Below are positions 32,268 through 43,100 of a stretch of 64,000 bases of DNA, in pieces. The notes under the pieces were generated by a model, which had not been told where the DNA came from, did no database searches, and saw only the letters and a list, made by a program, of their open reading frames with translations. How positions within the stretch are numbered: position 1 is the stretch's first letter; every line of letters begins with the position of its first letter. Both the position numbers and the translations under genes were made by a program. The stretch covers positions 1,682,701 to 1,746,700 of the forward strand of contig OZ034975.1 of the NCBI GenBank assembly GCA_964030785.1, read 5' to 3'. The stretch is from Siderastrea siderea. Lineage: Eukaryota > Cnidaria > Anthozoa > Scleractinia > Rhizangiidae.

Positions 32268-34379
32268 ATGGCGGGCAGACCACCGTTCGATGGCTTCAAC
32301 CCAGACTCGGAAGATATTGAAAGCTACCTCGAGCGTTTGCAAGAATATTTCATTGCTTACGATATTAAGGTGTTTCGATACAGTTTTTTGGGGAACATAC
32401 CTCACTTTTAAAATCGACTCTTAGACAGTCTTCATCTCGTCGGATCAACGTGAAATTTGCACTACTTGTTGGTTTTGGATTGAACTTTAGTGTGGTTTAC
32501 ATTTTGTGAAAATCGATATTTCCATGACAACGATAAACAAAAATCCTCAAAAACAGTAAAATTGAAATTTTGCGCGATCCAGATTTCACTTTGAAAAGCA
32601 AATACCAACATCTTAAACTGTGGTGTATGGCAAACAAAATATGCAAGAACAAAAAAAATCTGTATGTTTGTTTTGAAGTAAATCGCAAAAACATTTTCAA
32701 CCTTAGTTTTTGCATTGTAATAGTAAATGCACTGAAAAATAATCGATGTTTTGATGAAATGGCTAGAAAATAGTGTTAAAATGTGTTTTTTACCTATTAC
32801 TTTACGCCTCGAAAGTTTGTTGAAATTGGTGTTCGCGATCTCGAGAACGAATTGTTTTTCTAAGATCATTCGCGTAATCATTTTGTGGTAATTTTTGAAT
32901 GTGAGCGCTTTTGCGAAAATCTTAAGAACGGCTCGATAGATTTTTTTAAAACATTAAACACGCGTGCTTGACGATGTGACCAATTTTAGTATTGAGTCTT
33001 ATTAACATTGATTCACTGGAACACTTTTAGATTTAACGTTAAAGAGGACCAATGAACCGACGGAAAAGCTGGCGTTTCAAAAACACAGTTGGCAAGTAAA
33101 TGCTAATATATTCAAAGTAATGCGTGATTCATTGCTTCGTGATTTTTATCTGGTTTCTTTGTTCTTTGTTGCACTGTAGATTAAAACGGAAAGTAAAAAT
33201 CACGGAGGAATGCATTGCGCATTACTATGAATATATTAGCATTTACTTGCCAACTGTGAATATGTAACGCAAGCTTTTCCGTCGGTTCATACGTCCTCTT
33301 TAACGTTAAATCTAAACGTGTTCCAGTGAATCAATGTTAATAAGGTTCAATATTAAATTTGGTCACATCGTCAAGCACGCGTGTGTAATGTTTTAAAAAA
33401 AATCTATCGAGCCGTTCTTAAGATTTTCGCGAAAGCGCTCAAATTCAAAAATTACCACAAAATGATTACACGAATGATCTTAGAAAAATAATTCTTTCTC
33501 GAGATCGAGATCACCAGTTTCAACAAAACTTTCTAGGCGTAAAATAGTAGGTAAAAGACACATTTTAACACTATTTTCTAGCCATTTCATCAAAGCATTG
33601 ATTATTTTTCTGTGCATTTACTATTACTATGCAAAAACTAAGGTTGAAAGTGTTTTTGCGATTTACTTTAAAACAAACATACAGATTTTTTTGGTTCTTG
33701 TATATTTTGTTTGCCATACACCACAGTTTAAGATGTTGGTATTTGCTTTTCAAAGTGAAATCTGGATCGCGCAAAATTTCAATTTTACTGTTTTTGAGGA
33801 TTTTTGTTTATGGTTGTCATGGAAATATCGATTCTCACAAAAGGTAAACCATGCTAAAGTTCAATCCAAAACCAACAAGTAGTGCAAATTTCACGTTGAT
33901 TTGACAAGTAGAAGACTGTCTAAGGGCCGATTCAAAAAGTTAGGTATGGTCCCAAAAAAACTGTATCGAAACACCTTAAGAGCGAGACGGAAACTGCTGC
34001 AAAACGAAGAGCGATTCTTCTAACATCCATTGGCAGTAATGTTTATCGAGTGTTGAAAGATTTATCCTACCCGGACGCCCCAAACACGAAGACTTTTGAC
34101 CAGCTAGCAACGCTACTTCGCAGTCATTACAAGCCTACTCGCTTAAAAGTCGCGGAAAGATACAGGTTCCATTCTGCTAGCCAGCGACTGGGGCAATCCA
34201 TTATCGACTTTGTCAGAGAGTTAAAACGCCTTGCGGGAACATGTGAATTCACAAACGAACAGTTGAACGATAGTCTACGTGATCGCTTTATCTGTGGTCT
34301 TCGTTCGGAGCAAATTAAACGGAAGCTACTGTCGACAAACTTCACTTTTCATGAGGCAGTGGATACTGCAATTGCCTAA
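32268..34379 (+). pseudogene. gag of Gypsy element, split by insertion
   Basis: The ATG at 32268 opens MAGRPPFDGFNPDSEDIESY. The frame is cut after 32368 by a TTAA-flanked element and resumes at 33976 in the same frame (KSETETAAKRRAIL), through a capsid-like segment (YRFHSASQRLGQSIIDFVRE), to TAA at 34377-34379. The sequence on both sides joins without a shift once the insert and one TTAA are set aside. Function: structural protein of the intracellular particle. Confidence 0.8.
32369..33975. mobile_element. 1.6-kb palindromic TIR element in gag (TTAA target)
   Basis: It begins GGTGTTTCGATACAG and ends in the exact complement, flanked by TTAA at 32365-32368 and 33976-33979. Almost the whole element is one inverted repeat: arms of about 785 bp with high identity around a spacer near 33156-33189. 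The mirrored short frames (32570-32773 and 33571-33774) follow from the palindrome. TTAA duplication suggests piggyBac- or Kolobok-type mobilisation. No transposase is present. Confidence 0.85.
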
Positions 34380-35650
34380 GAAACAGCGCAAAAAGATGTC
34401 CGTGACCTTGGTGCGAATTCTCAGAGCGAGAATAAGGCGAGCGTAAACAAGGTCAAAAGCGGCAATTTGTCGTCACGCAATCGCACTTCAGCGCCGGATC
34501 AACGTCACGGCAAAAATGACAAACAAACCCAGCCAACGGGGGTTAAGCAACGATGTTTTCGCTGTGGATTAACCAACCATTCTTCGGACAACTGCAAATA
34601 CAAGAATTCAGAGTGTTTTCGGTGTCATAAAACGGGTCACTTGCAGTCTGAGTGTCGCAACACGAAGTCACGACGCCAGAAGGCGGAGAGAAAACAACAT
34701 GTCCGTCACGCTGATCAGGATTCAGAAGCAGAAGTGTCGGAGGAAACCGAAGATGAATTTTTCGGTTCGATTTTCAGTTTGGATGGCGTACACCATACTG
34801 AGGCACGGAACTCAGGAATTTCGGCTCCTGCAGTCAAAGTTCCTGTACGGATCGAAGATGTTGAATTTCAGATGGAAGTGGACACCGGAGCAGCCGCATC
34901 TATCCTCAGCTATGCAGATTACGAACGGTATTTCAAATACCTGGCACTAAGGCCGGTGGAAAGATCGTTTCACGCCTATGCGGGCACACCGCTGGACATT
35001 GCAGGACAGACCCTGGTTGATGTAGAGCACAACGACCAACACGCAACGCTACCTTTACTTGTTGTGCGTGCGGAGCGATACGCCCCTCCATTGCTCGGAA
35101 GATCCTGGATGACAAAAATTCGCCTCGACTGGAGAAATCTCTTTACACCTCCAAACGGTCAGTTCTCGGTTAAGCAGAATGAGGATGTACGGATCGAGCG
35201 CCTCAAGGAACAGTACGCTGAGATATTCAAGCCTGAGCTAGGAACTGTTAAGGGTGTCACGGCAAAACTTCACCTGAAGGAAAATGTAAGGCCAGTATTT
35301 CAACGCGCACGCCCAGTACCCTACACACTACGTTCTGCCGTTGAGGAGGAACTTAAGCGCATGGAAAGAGAGGGTGTTCTTAAGCCTGTAGAAGTGAGCG
35401 ATTGGGCTACACCTATTGTTTGTGTTCCCAAGACCGACGGATCAGTGCGTATTTGTGGTGATTATAAAGGCACGGTTAATCCAGCAATCCAGACAGAGCA
35501 GTTTCCCATCCCGACACTAGAGGAGATTCGGGGAAAGGTGTCAGCATGGAAGAAATTCACGAAAATTGATCTGAGAAGTGCATATCAGCAACTGGTCTTG
35601 GACGAGGAGTCACAAAAACTGGTACGATCAACACCCACAAAGGTCTTTTC
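34380..35650 (+). pseudogene. Gypsy nucleocapsid, protease and RT start, frameshifted
   Basis: In frame with gag after one UAA. Two CCHC zinc knuckles (CFRCGLTNHSSDNC and CFRCHKTGHLQSEC) are followed by an acidic stretch, an aspartic protease (VDTGAAASIL, near 34877-34906), and the start of RT (LKPVEVSDWATPIVCVPKTD, KFTKIDLRSAYQQL). A one-base deletion near 35623 then shifts the frame before the LPFGIS motif. The remaining RT continues in the next frame. Confidence 0.85.
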
Positions 35651-38014
35651 CGATATACACGTTTGCCATTCGGAATTTCATCCAGTCCAGCTATTTGGCA
35701 GCGCTTTATTGAGCAAGTGCTTGCGGGACTTAACGGAACATGCGTGATCATGGATGATCTGCTGGTGGGAGGCACTAACGACGATGAGCATCTGAAGAAT
35801 TTAGAAGCGGTTTTCAAACAATTCCTTAAGTTTGGTTTGAGAGTCAAACTTCCGAAGTGCATGTTCATGGCACCATCCGTGATATACTTCGGATTGCGTT
35901 TCTCAGAAAGGGGAATTCAACCAACTGATGAAAAGGTTAAGGCCATAAAAGAGGCCCCCACTCCTCGAAACGTGATGGAATTACGCTCCTTCCTTGGAAT
36001 GTTAGCAGCACTGACTAATTTCATTCCAAAGCTGTCAACCCTCGCTCACCCCCTGTACGAGCTTCTGGGAAACAAAGCGTGGAATTGGACGCCAAAGTGC
36101 GAACAAGCCTTCAGTAACGTGAAACTAGCGCTATCTTCAGAGACTGTGCTTGCGCATTACAACCCCAGCCTTCCAGTGGAGTTATCAGTGGACGCCTCAC
36201 CATACGGATTGGGTGCTGTCATTATGCACGTGTATCCCAATGGCACACGACGCCCTATTGTCTATGCATCACGAACACTGAATGAACACGAGAAACGCTA
36301 CGGTCAAATTGATAAGGAAGCGTTGGCTATTATGTGCGGGCTAAAGCGGTTTCATTTATACCTATATGGTCGACACTTTACCATTCTGACGGACCACAAG
36401 CCTCTAGAGCGAATCTTTGGCCCCAAGACAGCCATCCCTTCCTTGGCAGCCATGCGTCTACAGCGTTGGGCTATCATTCTATCAGCCTTTGACTACAGCA
36501 TCAGATTTATTCCTTCAAAGGAAAACGCAGTTGCTGACGCATTATCACGATTACCCCTGCCATCAACACTAAGTGGCGAGAATGCTATTTACAAGGTTGA
36601 AGAACGACTGATAGACTCGCTACCCATCACGCATAAGGAGATAAGTCACGCAACGCGAGTAGACCCTGTCCTATCAAAGGTGTTGGAATTTGTCAGGCAC
36701 GGGTGGCCACAACATGGTGAAGATCTACGCCTGAAACCCTTTTTCAATCTTCGATTTGAATTGTCAGTTGAGCAAGATTGTCTATTATGGGGTTTACGAG
36801 TTATCATCCCTACCTGCTATCAGGAAGATATGCTGGAAGAATTGCACACGGGTCACCCAGGCATTGTCCGGATGAAAGAGTTAGCACGCAGTTACCTATG
36901 GTGGCCGAATGTTGATCTAGAAATTGAGCAAACTGTGAGAAACTGTGCTAGTTGTCAGCAGGTTAGGAAACCACCAGCTGTACCACCACTAGCGCCGTGG
37001 ATGTGGCCGAGTAATCCCTGGCATCGAGTTCATGTCGATTACGCCGAAGATGAAAACGGGCATTATCTCATTATCGTTGATGCGCATTCCCGCTGGCCAG
37101 AGATCTTCTTTATGGCACGAAACACGTCAGCTAAGGCAACGATCACCATCTTACGAGAATTGTTTGCGAAATACGGATTGCCAGTTCACTGTGTTAGCGA
37201 CAATGGTCCGCAATTTCGCAGTGAAGAATTCGCACATTCCTTAAAGATGAACGGTGTTAAACACATACGAGTAGCTCCCTATCATGCGGCAAGCAACGGT
37301 TTAGCCGAACGGATGGTTCAGTCCTTTAAGAACCACATGAAGACCTGCAAGGGCAGCAAACTGTCGGTTCAGCAACGTATTGGCAACTTCTTGCTGACAT
37401 ACCGGTCAACCAAGCATCCTACCACTGGAAGAACCCCAGCTAGTCTGTTCCTCGGACGCGAGTTGCGAACGCGGTTAACTCTTCTTCGTCCAAGTACGGG
37501 GGAGAAGGTCATGGATTCGCAGGCAAAACAGAAAGCAGCACACGATGTGCACGTTAAATGTAGAGAGTTCTACCCAGGTGACAGAATTTTTTTTAAAGAT
37601 CTTAGGAGAGAGAACACGTGGTGGCCAGGTTCTGTAGCGGAGCGTAGCGGACCGAAATCGTACGTGGTAGTGCTTGACGACGGGCGAGTTTGGAAACGAC
37701 ACCTGGATCACATAAGACGAGATAGTATGGACAGCGCGGTTCCTCAGCCAAACGTCACAATGGAACCACAGGACAGTGCTTTGGATCATCGTTCACACGT
37801 CCCTCTTGGTACAGATGTTCCATTACCATCAGACATCCCAGTTGTGGATCCAGCGCAATTGGGTACTCAAGTACCATCTGAAAAGGAAGAATCTGTTCCT
37901 GTTGCGGAGAAGTCGCCTACAGTCGACACCCGATCCTCCGAAGTGGGCCAGACTCCACTTCGTCGGTCTAGTAGAGTGCGCAAGGCGCCGGACAGATTAA
38001 TTGAGACAGTATGA
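35624..38014 (+). CDS. pol: Gypsy pol: RT, RNase H, integrase
   Basis: Open to TGA at 38012-38014. RT has LPFGISSSPAIWQRF and the catalytic box reads IMDDLLVGG, an unusual IMDD in place of YxDD. RNase H: LSVDASPYGLGAVI...EKRYGQIDKEALAI...LTDHKPL. Integrase has an HHCC finger (HTGHPGIVRM...CASCQQ), a DDE core (VDYAEDENGHY, VSDNGPQF, and the Glu in NGLAERMVQSF) and a C-terminal tail without a chromodomain. The upstream frameshift separates it from gag-protease. In-window it is a near-intact but probably inactive pol. Confidence 0.88.
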   Translation, partial: TINTHKGLFRYTRLPFGISSSPAIWQRFIEQVLAGLNGTCVIMDDLLVGGTNDDEHLKNLEAVFKQFLKFGLRVKLPKCMFMAPSVIYFGLRFSERGIQPTDEKVKAIKEAPTPRNVMELRSFLGMLAALTNFIPKLSTLAHPLYELLGNKAWNWTPKCEQAFSNVKLALSSETVLAHYNPSLPVELSVDASPYGLGAVIMHVYPNGTRRPIVYASRTLNEHEKRYGQIDKEALAIMCGLKRFHLYLYGRHFTILTDHKPLERIFGPKTAIPSLAAMRLQRWAIILSAFDYSIRFIPSKENAVADALSRLPLPSTLSGENAIYKVEERLIDSLPITHKEISHATRVDPVLSKVLEFVRHGWPQHGEDLRLKPFFNLRFELSVEQDCLLWGLRVIIPTCYQEDMLEELHTGHPGIVRMKELARSYLWWPNVDLEIEQTVRNCASCQQVRKPPAVPPLAPWMWPSNPWHRVHVDYAEDENGHYLIIVDAHSRWPEIFFMARNTSAKATITILRELFAKYGLPVHCVSDNGPQFRSEEFAHSLKMNGVKHIRVAPYHAASNGLAERMVQSFKNHMKTCKGSKLSVQQRIGNFLLTYRSTKHPTTGRTPASLFLGRELRTRLTLLRPSTGEKVMDSQAKQKAAHDVHVKCREFYPGDRIFFKDLRRENTWWPGSVAERSGPKSYVVVLDDGRVWKRHLDHIRRDSMDSAVPQPNVTMEPQDSALDHRSHVPLGTDVPLPSDIPVVDPAQLGTQVPSEKEESVPVAEKSPTVDTRSSEVGQTPLRRSSRVRKAPDRLIETV

Positions 38015-38221
38015 AAACTGGAACACTGAACGTTACATTTGTTTTATTTCAGTTGCGTATAAGGGCTGCCAGGAAATGAGTTTGAACTGCCAAATCTAGT
38101 CACTGACTTACTGTTACTAAGGTTTTCAGTCTCCGTGTAGTTATAGTACTAGACACTGGAGCCAAGTTTCAGATCCCGTTGTTCACATTAGTTTTTTGGG
38201 TATCACCTAGAAAGGGGGAGG

Positions 38222-38377
38222 TGTGATGTATTCGCCTCGTTCTCAAGGCAACCTCGTTTTCACGTACCATGTGCTCGCGTAGTCAGCCATGTGAGTTCTG
38301 GTTGACTAAATATTGTTTGGTTCGTTTAGCTGTTCCTTTACCTGTTTTACGATACGGTAACGTCCAAATACGCCACA
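38222..38377 (+). repeat. 3' LTR of Gypsy element
   Basis: 156 bp. It differs from the 5' LTR at three positions (about 98% identity). Confidence 0.93.
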
Positions 38378-39680
38378 TTTGATTACTTTTTTCAGTCACA
38401 GCTTATGATGAGTCAGATTCTAAGTACCGGTAATTTATTGACCGACCCAATGATGCTAAAAAGCTTTCAGATACTTAAAAGTCCCGAATGTAAATGCAAT
38501 ATTTTGCAGTATTATTTATTGTCAACAATCTTTACCATTCAACGCCAAGAGAGTCCTTTTTTTATACTTTTAAAAACTATGCTCGATGCACAAATCGAAA
38601 GGAACAAATGGTATACGGGAGAAAAATAGTCTCATATGAATTGTAGCAAATACAATTTCATCTACAGACTCATAAGTCATAAATCCACTTTGTGCAGCAT
38701 TATAAACAGCACCACAGGAAAGCACTGCTCAGTAACTTTTATTTGAGTTCTTATGGTTGAGGATTTCATCCCAGACTCAAGGGTGAGAACCAACCTGGGT
38801 CAAGGCATATCCACCTTGTACAGCATAACAAGAGGAAAGAACTGCTCAATAGCTTTTATTTGAATGGTTACACTTAAGGATTTCATACACAGACTCAAAA
38901 GTAAGAACTGCTTTCCTGTCGTGACCAAACAGTACGACAGGGAAGTTATACTCAGTAGCTTTCACTTGAATGGTCACACGTTAGGATTTTATCCACAAAC
39001 TCAAAATAATGTAGAGCCACCTTGTATACAGCATAACAAACAGTACCACTGTAAAGTACTGCTCAGTAGCTTTCATTTGAATGGTCACACTTTAGGATTT
39101 CGTTATTTTCGCTGGGAAAAAATGGCTGGCTACGCTCCTGAACGTTATGGTCATGTAACATTTTACCAACCAAAACTTTAGGTTGCTAAAATGAAACGGT
39201 TTCAGTCCAGGGAAATACGTCCAGCAATGACGTTGAAGACGCGGGTTTGGAGGATCATCACACAAGCTTCGGATTTCAAGATTAATATTGACCAAAAACC
39301 TAACTGATCTGATTTAGAACATGCAGGATATTGTTTAAGGAACCCTGTCAGCGTTTTCCTTTCTTTTCACAACCGCATTTATTGAGTTCTCTCTCTTTAA
39401 GATTTCATCTACAGACTCAAAAGGAAGAACCAGCACAGGAAAGTACTTCTGAACAGGATTCATTGATCATCCTTTCGTTACAACCACGTTACATGACATC
39501 AGATTTGACTGTGGGCGGGAAAGTGGTTTAACATTTAAAGGTCTTCCTTATTTCTTCTTCTGCAACTTTGATTGTTATTTTAACATTCATAGCAATGCCG
39601 TTTATTTAATAAGTTTTATGAGACGAAATAAAGTGATCAATACACCTAAATCTTTGTTGGAGAGCTTGTAAGTTTTTAAA
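38378..39680. repeat. duplicated upstream block of the EAR unit, copy 2 (right part)
   Basis: Continues the alignment with 14975-15690 after the Gypsy insertion. It includes four diverged copies of the 110-bp tandem unit at about 38690-39110. Confidence 0.7.
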
Positions 39681-39684
39681 TGTA

Positions 39685-39780
39685 CAGTGGATCCTCGATT
39701 TAACGAAGTGCCAAGGGACTGGGAAATTGGTTCGCCATATCGAGGGTTCGTTATATCGAGGTTCTACTATTACTGGGCTG
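39685..39780. mobile_element. pogo/Tigger-like TIR fragment
   Basis: CAGTGGATCCTCGATTTAAC at the left and GTTCGTTATATCGAGG inside resemble Tigger-type termini. Only about 95 bp remains. Confidence 0.45.
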
Positions 39781-39789
39781 AAGAATGTG

Positions 39790-39990
39790 GTTCATTATAC
39801 CGGGTCTTCGTCTAATCCCTGTTTCCACCTCTCGTATCCCTGATCCCACCCCTCTAATCCCTGATCCCACCCCTCTGGTCTCTAATCCCACCCCTTTCAT
39901 ACGTGATCCCACCCTTCTAATTCCTGATCGCACCCCGCTAATTCCTGATGTAACCCCTTTGATCCCCGCCCATCCATTTGATGCCCGATC
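39790..39990. repeat. 21-bp minisatellite (TGATCCCACCCCT), copy 1
   Basis: About nine or ten units of CCCTGATCCCACCCCTCTAA-type sequence, diverged. Same family and same position in the duplicated block as 45005-46230. Confidence 0.85.
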
Positions 39991-40986
39991 CCATGCACCT
40001 TATTACGACCCTGATATAAAGCCAAAAATGCACCCTGGTCTCAAACATTAATGTACGACTATAATAAGCAAGATAAATCTTGACTGAGCACCAAGACCGT
40101 ACTGCGAAAGGGAGCTTAAGCTTTCAATATGAGCACAAACTGTTAGAAAACGAATTTCAATTTTTCATAAGATTCTTGCGATTCTCCCGGGATTCTCTTA
40201 TCCATTCAGATGCCTCTAGGTGTAAGAAAAAGCGTTTGTAAAATTAAAATGCAAACAAAAAGAATGTTAACCAAAAAGGAAAAAATAAGGAATGTGTTTT
40301 AAACAAACCCATACTTTAGTCATTTCACGTTGCTGCTTGCAAGCAAACTGCTGGAAATGTATCAAAAAGTTTTTTTCACTCAGAAACTTTTCTGGTGCTT
40401 TGATTTTTAATATACGCTATGAAAAATATCTGATGGTTAAGCTTCTTACTGCAATATGGACGTAGTGCACAACATGGTCCCCATGCGATAACTGCAACTT
40501 TTACACTGATAATTTGGATTAACTTGTTATACAAGCTAGTAGTATACTATACTACTGGCTATACTACTATACTATACTACTATTATTAATCCACCCTTGT
40601 ATACGTCGGATGGATCTGTCACCATATTTTGTCGAAGAACTTTTCAATAATATACAACAGCGTGTCTATCATGACAGAATCGCCTAAAATAGTGTTACTT
40701 AATAAGCTTTACCTTTTAACACAGTTTATGATATAATAAAAGGTACTGTTCATTCTTCCTGTACACTGTTCAAAGTGAGAGTGTTTCACTATCATCCATA
40801 ATGTGAGCTTCTACATGTGAAAAACGTTCGATGTGTATTCTAAATAATCAGTCCTCGAAAAGTTTTGTTGTCGTCAGTTCTTTTTCTAGCAAATGTAGGA
40901 TTCTAGCTTTTAACTTTGTCAGTGTGTCCGTTGTGATTTCCTTAGTCAAGCCCATTTTTCTAGCTTTGTTTTATTGCAAGTCATGA

Positions 40987-42068
40987 TCAATTTTTGATCC
41001 ATTTATACAAAGCGCTGTTGACGCGTTGTTGCCAATTAATGTTTGCGTAATTTGCAATTGCCAGGAAAGAGTGACCATTGTATTCAAATGATGCCATATC
41101 CGACGCTCTCTGAGTTGATATCTCTTGATACTGAATGAAATGCTCTCCAGCGTACCGGTAAATAACTGACTTTGTGTTCCTTTTTTCATTGGCATCACAG
41201 CAATTAGCCACACCCAGGAACGTTTGACCGCGCATCACTAATGGCTGCCAGGCGGTAGCTCCACGGGTTGGGATGGACTGAAAGCGAACGAACATGCTGC
41301 CATCCCACTTGTAAATGAACGAGTCGATGTTATAATTACTTCCATTGATCCTGTTGGCAAAGGCGAGGAATGTGCTCCCGTTGATATTGAAGGACTTCAC
41401 ATCTACTGCTCCATACGTCTCAAGAGACTGCTGTTTGACAAAGCTGTTTCCTGACCACTTGAATACAATGGAGTGGGAAACATACTCCTGCTGGGAGTTA
41501 TCAAAGTTGGCAAAAGCAATGAAAGTTTCACTGTTTATTCTAAATGCTGTGCTTGCCTGATCGGTTCCCTCTGTTCCTATCTCCTGGAACTTTTCAAACT
41601 GTTTGTCCTTCCATTTGTAGATGACTGCCGACTTTGCCAATGAATTCGTAACGGCGAGAAACATTTCCTGTAGGATTTCAAAAAAATGAAAGCTTGTTGC
41701 TGATGTTGTTGGAATGTTTTGTAAAGTGACAAACTTGTGTCCATTCCACCGGTAAATAACAGAGTTTACTTGATGTGTAGCTTCATTTTGGCGATTAGCA
41801 ACAGCGAGGTAATATTTATCAGCGATCATAAAATATTCGATGTCCCATGCTCCGGAAGTTTTTATGGTCTGGTAGAGGAAGAACTTTCCAGTTGAATCGT
41901 TCAGTTTGTAGATAAAGGAGTGTGTGTTGTAGCCCTCAGTATCGCCATAATGGTTGGCAAAGGCGAGAAACAGACTTCCATTGATGCTGAACTGTTCAAC
42001 ATCAGTAGCTCCTCTGGTTGGTAAATCTTGATACTTTTGGAAGCCGTGCAAATCGCTATTGGAACAGT
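40987..42068 (-). CDS. EAR-repeat protein exon C, copy 2 (intact)
   Basis: The acceptor TTTTTCTATCAAAG (AG at 42069-42070) is followed by [G]ACTGTTCC, phase 1, and the frame is open for about 359 codons to the stop at 40987. It encodes seven EAR/EPTP repeats of about 45-52 residues, each ending in a Y(K/R)W-type strand (VEQFSINGSLFLAFANHYGD, VDVKSFNINGSTFLAFAN, MASFEYNGHSFLAIANY). Seven repeats predict one seven-bladed beta-propeller, as in TSPEAR/epitempin-type proteins, which are secreted or extracellular. No exon A or B is found between here and 47 kb. An in-frame ATG in the former intron (42094-42096) opens the frame but lacks a signal peptide. Confidence 0.8.
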
Positions 42069-42549
42069 CTTTGATAGAAAAACAAGCATGCTGCATTTAA
42101 CGTTAAAAACATATCGATGCCACACCGAAATAAACCCATACCACTACAACTTGAAAAGATGAGCATACGATTATGACTTTGAAAAGCAGAATTGTGACAC
42201 CTCCGACACGTATTGAAATCCAGCACATTCAAAGGCTTTCTTTTCATAAGTGCATACACACAGTTTGAGTTACGTACAAAGTTGTTTTTTAACTGAAATT
42301 CTTGCCGTAAATGCATCCAATGCCGGTACACAGGTGGCCTTGGTCTTCCATGTTTCAGAACTGGAATTAAAGCACTACGCCTCAGTCGGATAGGTAGATG
42401 ATATCTGGAAGGCAATCCCTAACCACTATTTTGGCAAGCAAGGGGACTCTTGTTTCTGTTAAATTGCAACTACAATGTCAAAACCTTGGACAACCAACTT
42501 CCCCTTTCCTACCGTGAATTTCTTCAACATTTCCAAGATGTCAGGAATA

Positions 42550-43100
42550 AACAACAAACCTTTCCGAGGTGCAAAAAGTTAAAATATAGAGAAGCACTTT
42601 GTTCTTCATAGAAAGTCTTGTTACTTTGATGTAGTTTGCTTCAGTTGATTTCTTCCTTTTTAAAAGCCTTGTTTAACTAAAATTTTTTATAACTACGTGA
42701 CTGTAAAATGCGGGGTCTTCTTTATTGACAGTTGCACTCAGACAGCTGATTTTGATCTACTGACTTGTCAACAATAAATCATTATGGCTGTAGCTGCAAA
42801 CAAGGATTACCTTATTCCTTCCTTTGTCAGTGCCTATTGAACCCAAACGATCAAAAGAAGACAAAAGATTTACGAAGAATATAATAACTAAAGGTGTATT
42901 ACTTTTCAGTGTAAGAAATGAACGAGTTCAGTAAATTTAAGTAATAATGTGTTTGTATTAAAGTTTAAATATGCCCGAACAATTAAAAGCAAAATCACTT
43001 TACTAATGGGAGATTTGAGTAGATGAAGTAATTTTACTGATCAGTTTAGTGCAAAACCTGTTTGATTGCTTTTCTTTCAGTCACAGCTGTAACAAGAGGT
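42550..43100. repeat. duplicated upstream block of the EAR unit, copy 3 (partial)
   Basis: GTCTTCTTTATTGACAGTTG and TATGGCTGTAGCTGCAAACA align with 14650-15000 and 31705-32000. It places an exon-A-upstream segment directly behind EAR exon C copy 2, with A and B missing. Confidence 0.6.

Larger units (their letters stand above)
32018..38377 (+). mobile_element. Gypsy-type LTR retrotransposon
   Basis: It is flanked by the 5-bp duplication TTTGA (32013-32017 and 38378-38382). Two 156-bp LTRs starting TG and ending CA differ at three positions. A primer-binding-like TGGCGACGAGGTAAAC follows the 5' LTR, and a polypurine tract (AGAAAGGGGGAGG, about 38207-38219) precedes the 3' LTR. Order protease, RT, RNase H, integrase is Gypsy-type. 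A 1607-bp palindromic element splits gag. LTR similarity points to a young insertion. Confidence 0.93.

Noticed and set aside
32462..33882. 139-aa and 94-aa frames with similar peptides on opposite strands
   Set aside because: They are mirror images created by the 1.6-kb palindrome, with no transposase motif.
40971..42125. Other-frame ORFs overlapping the EAR exons (for example 41345-41560 plus, 41901-42125 minus)
   Set aside because: They are shadows of exon C. The same shadows appear over the other EAR copies.
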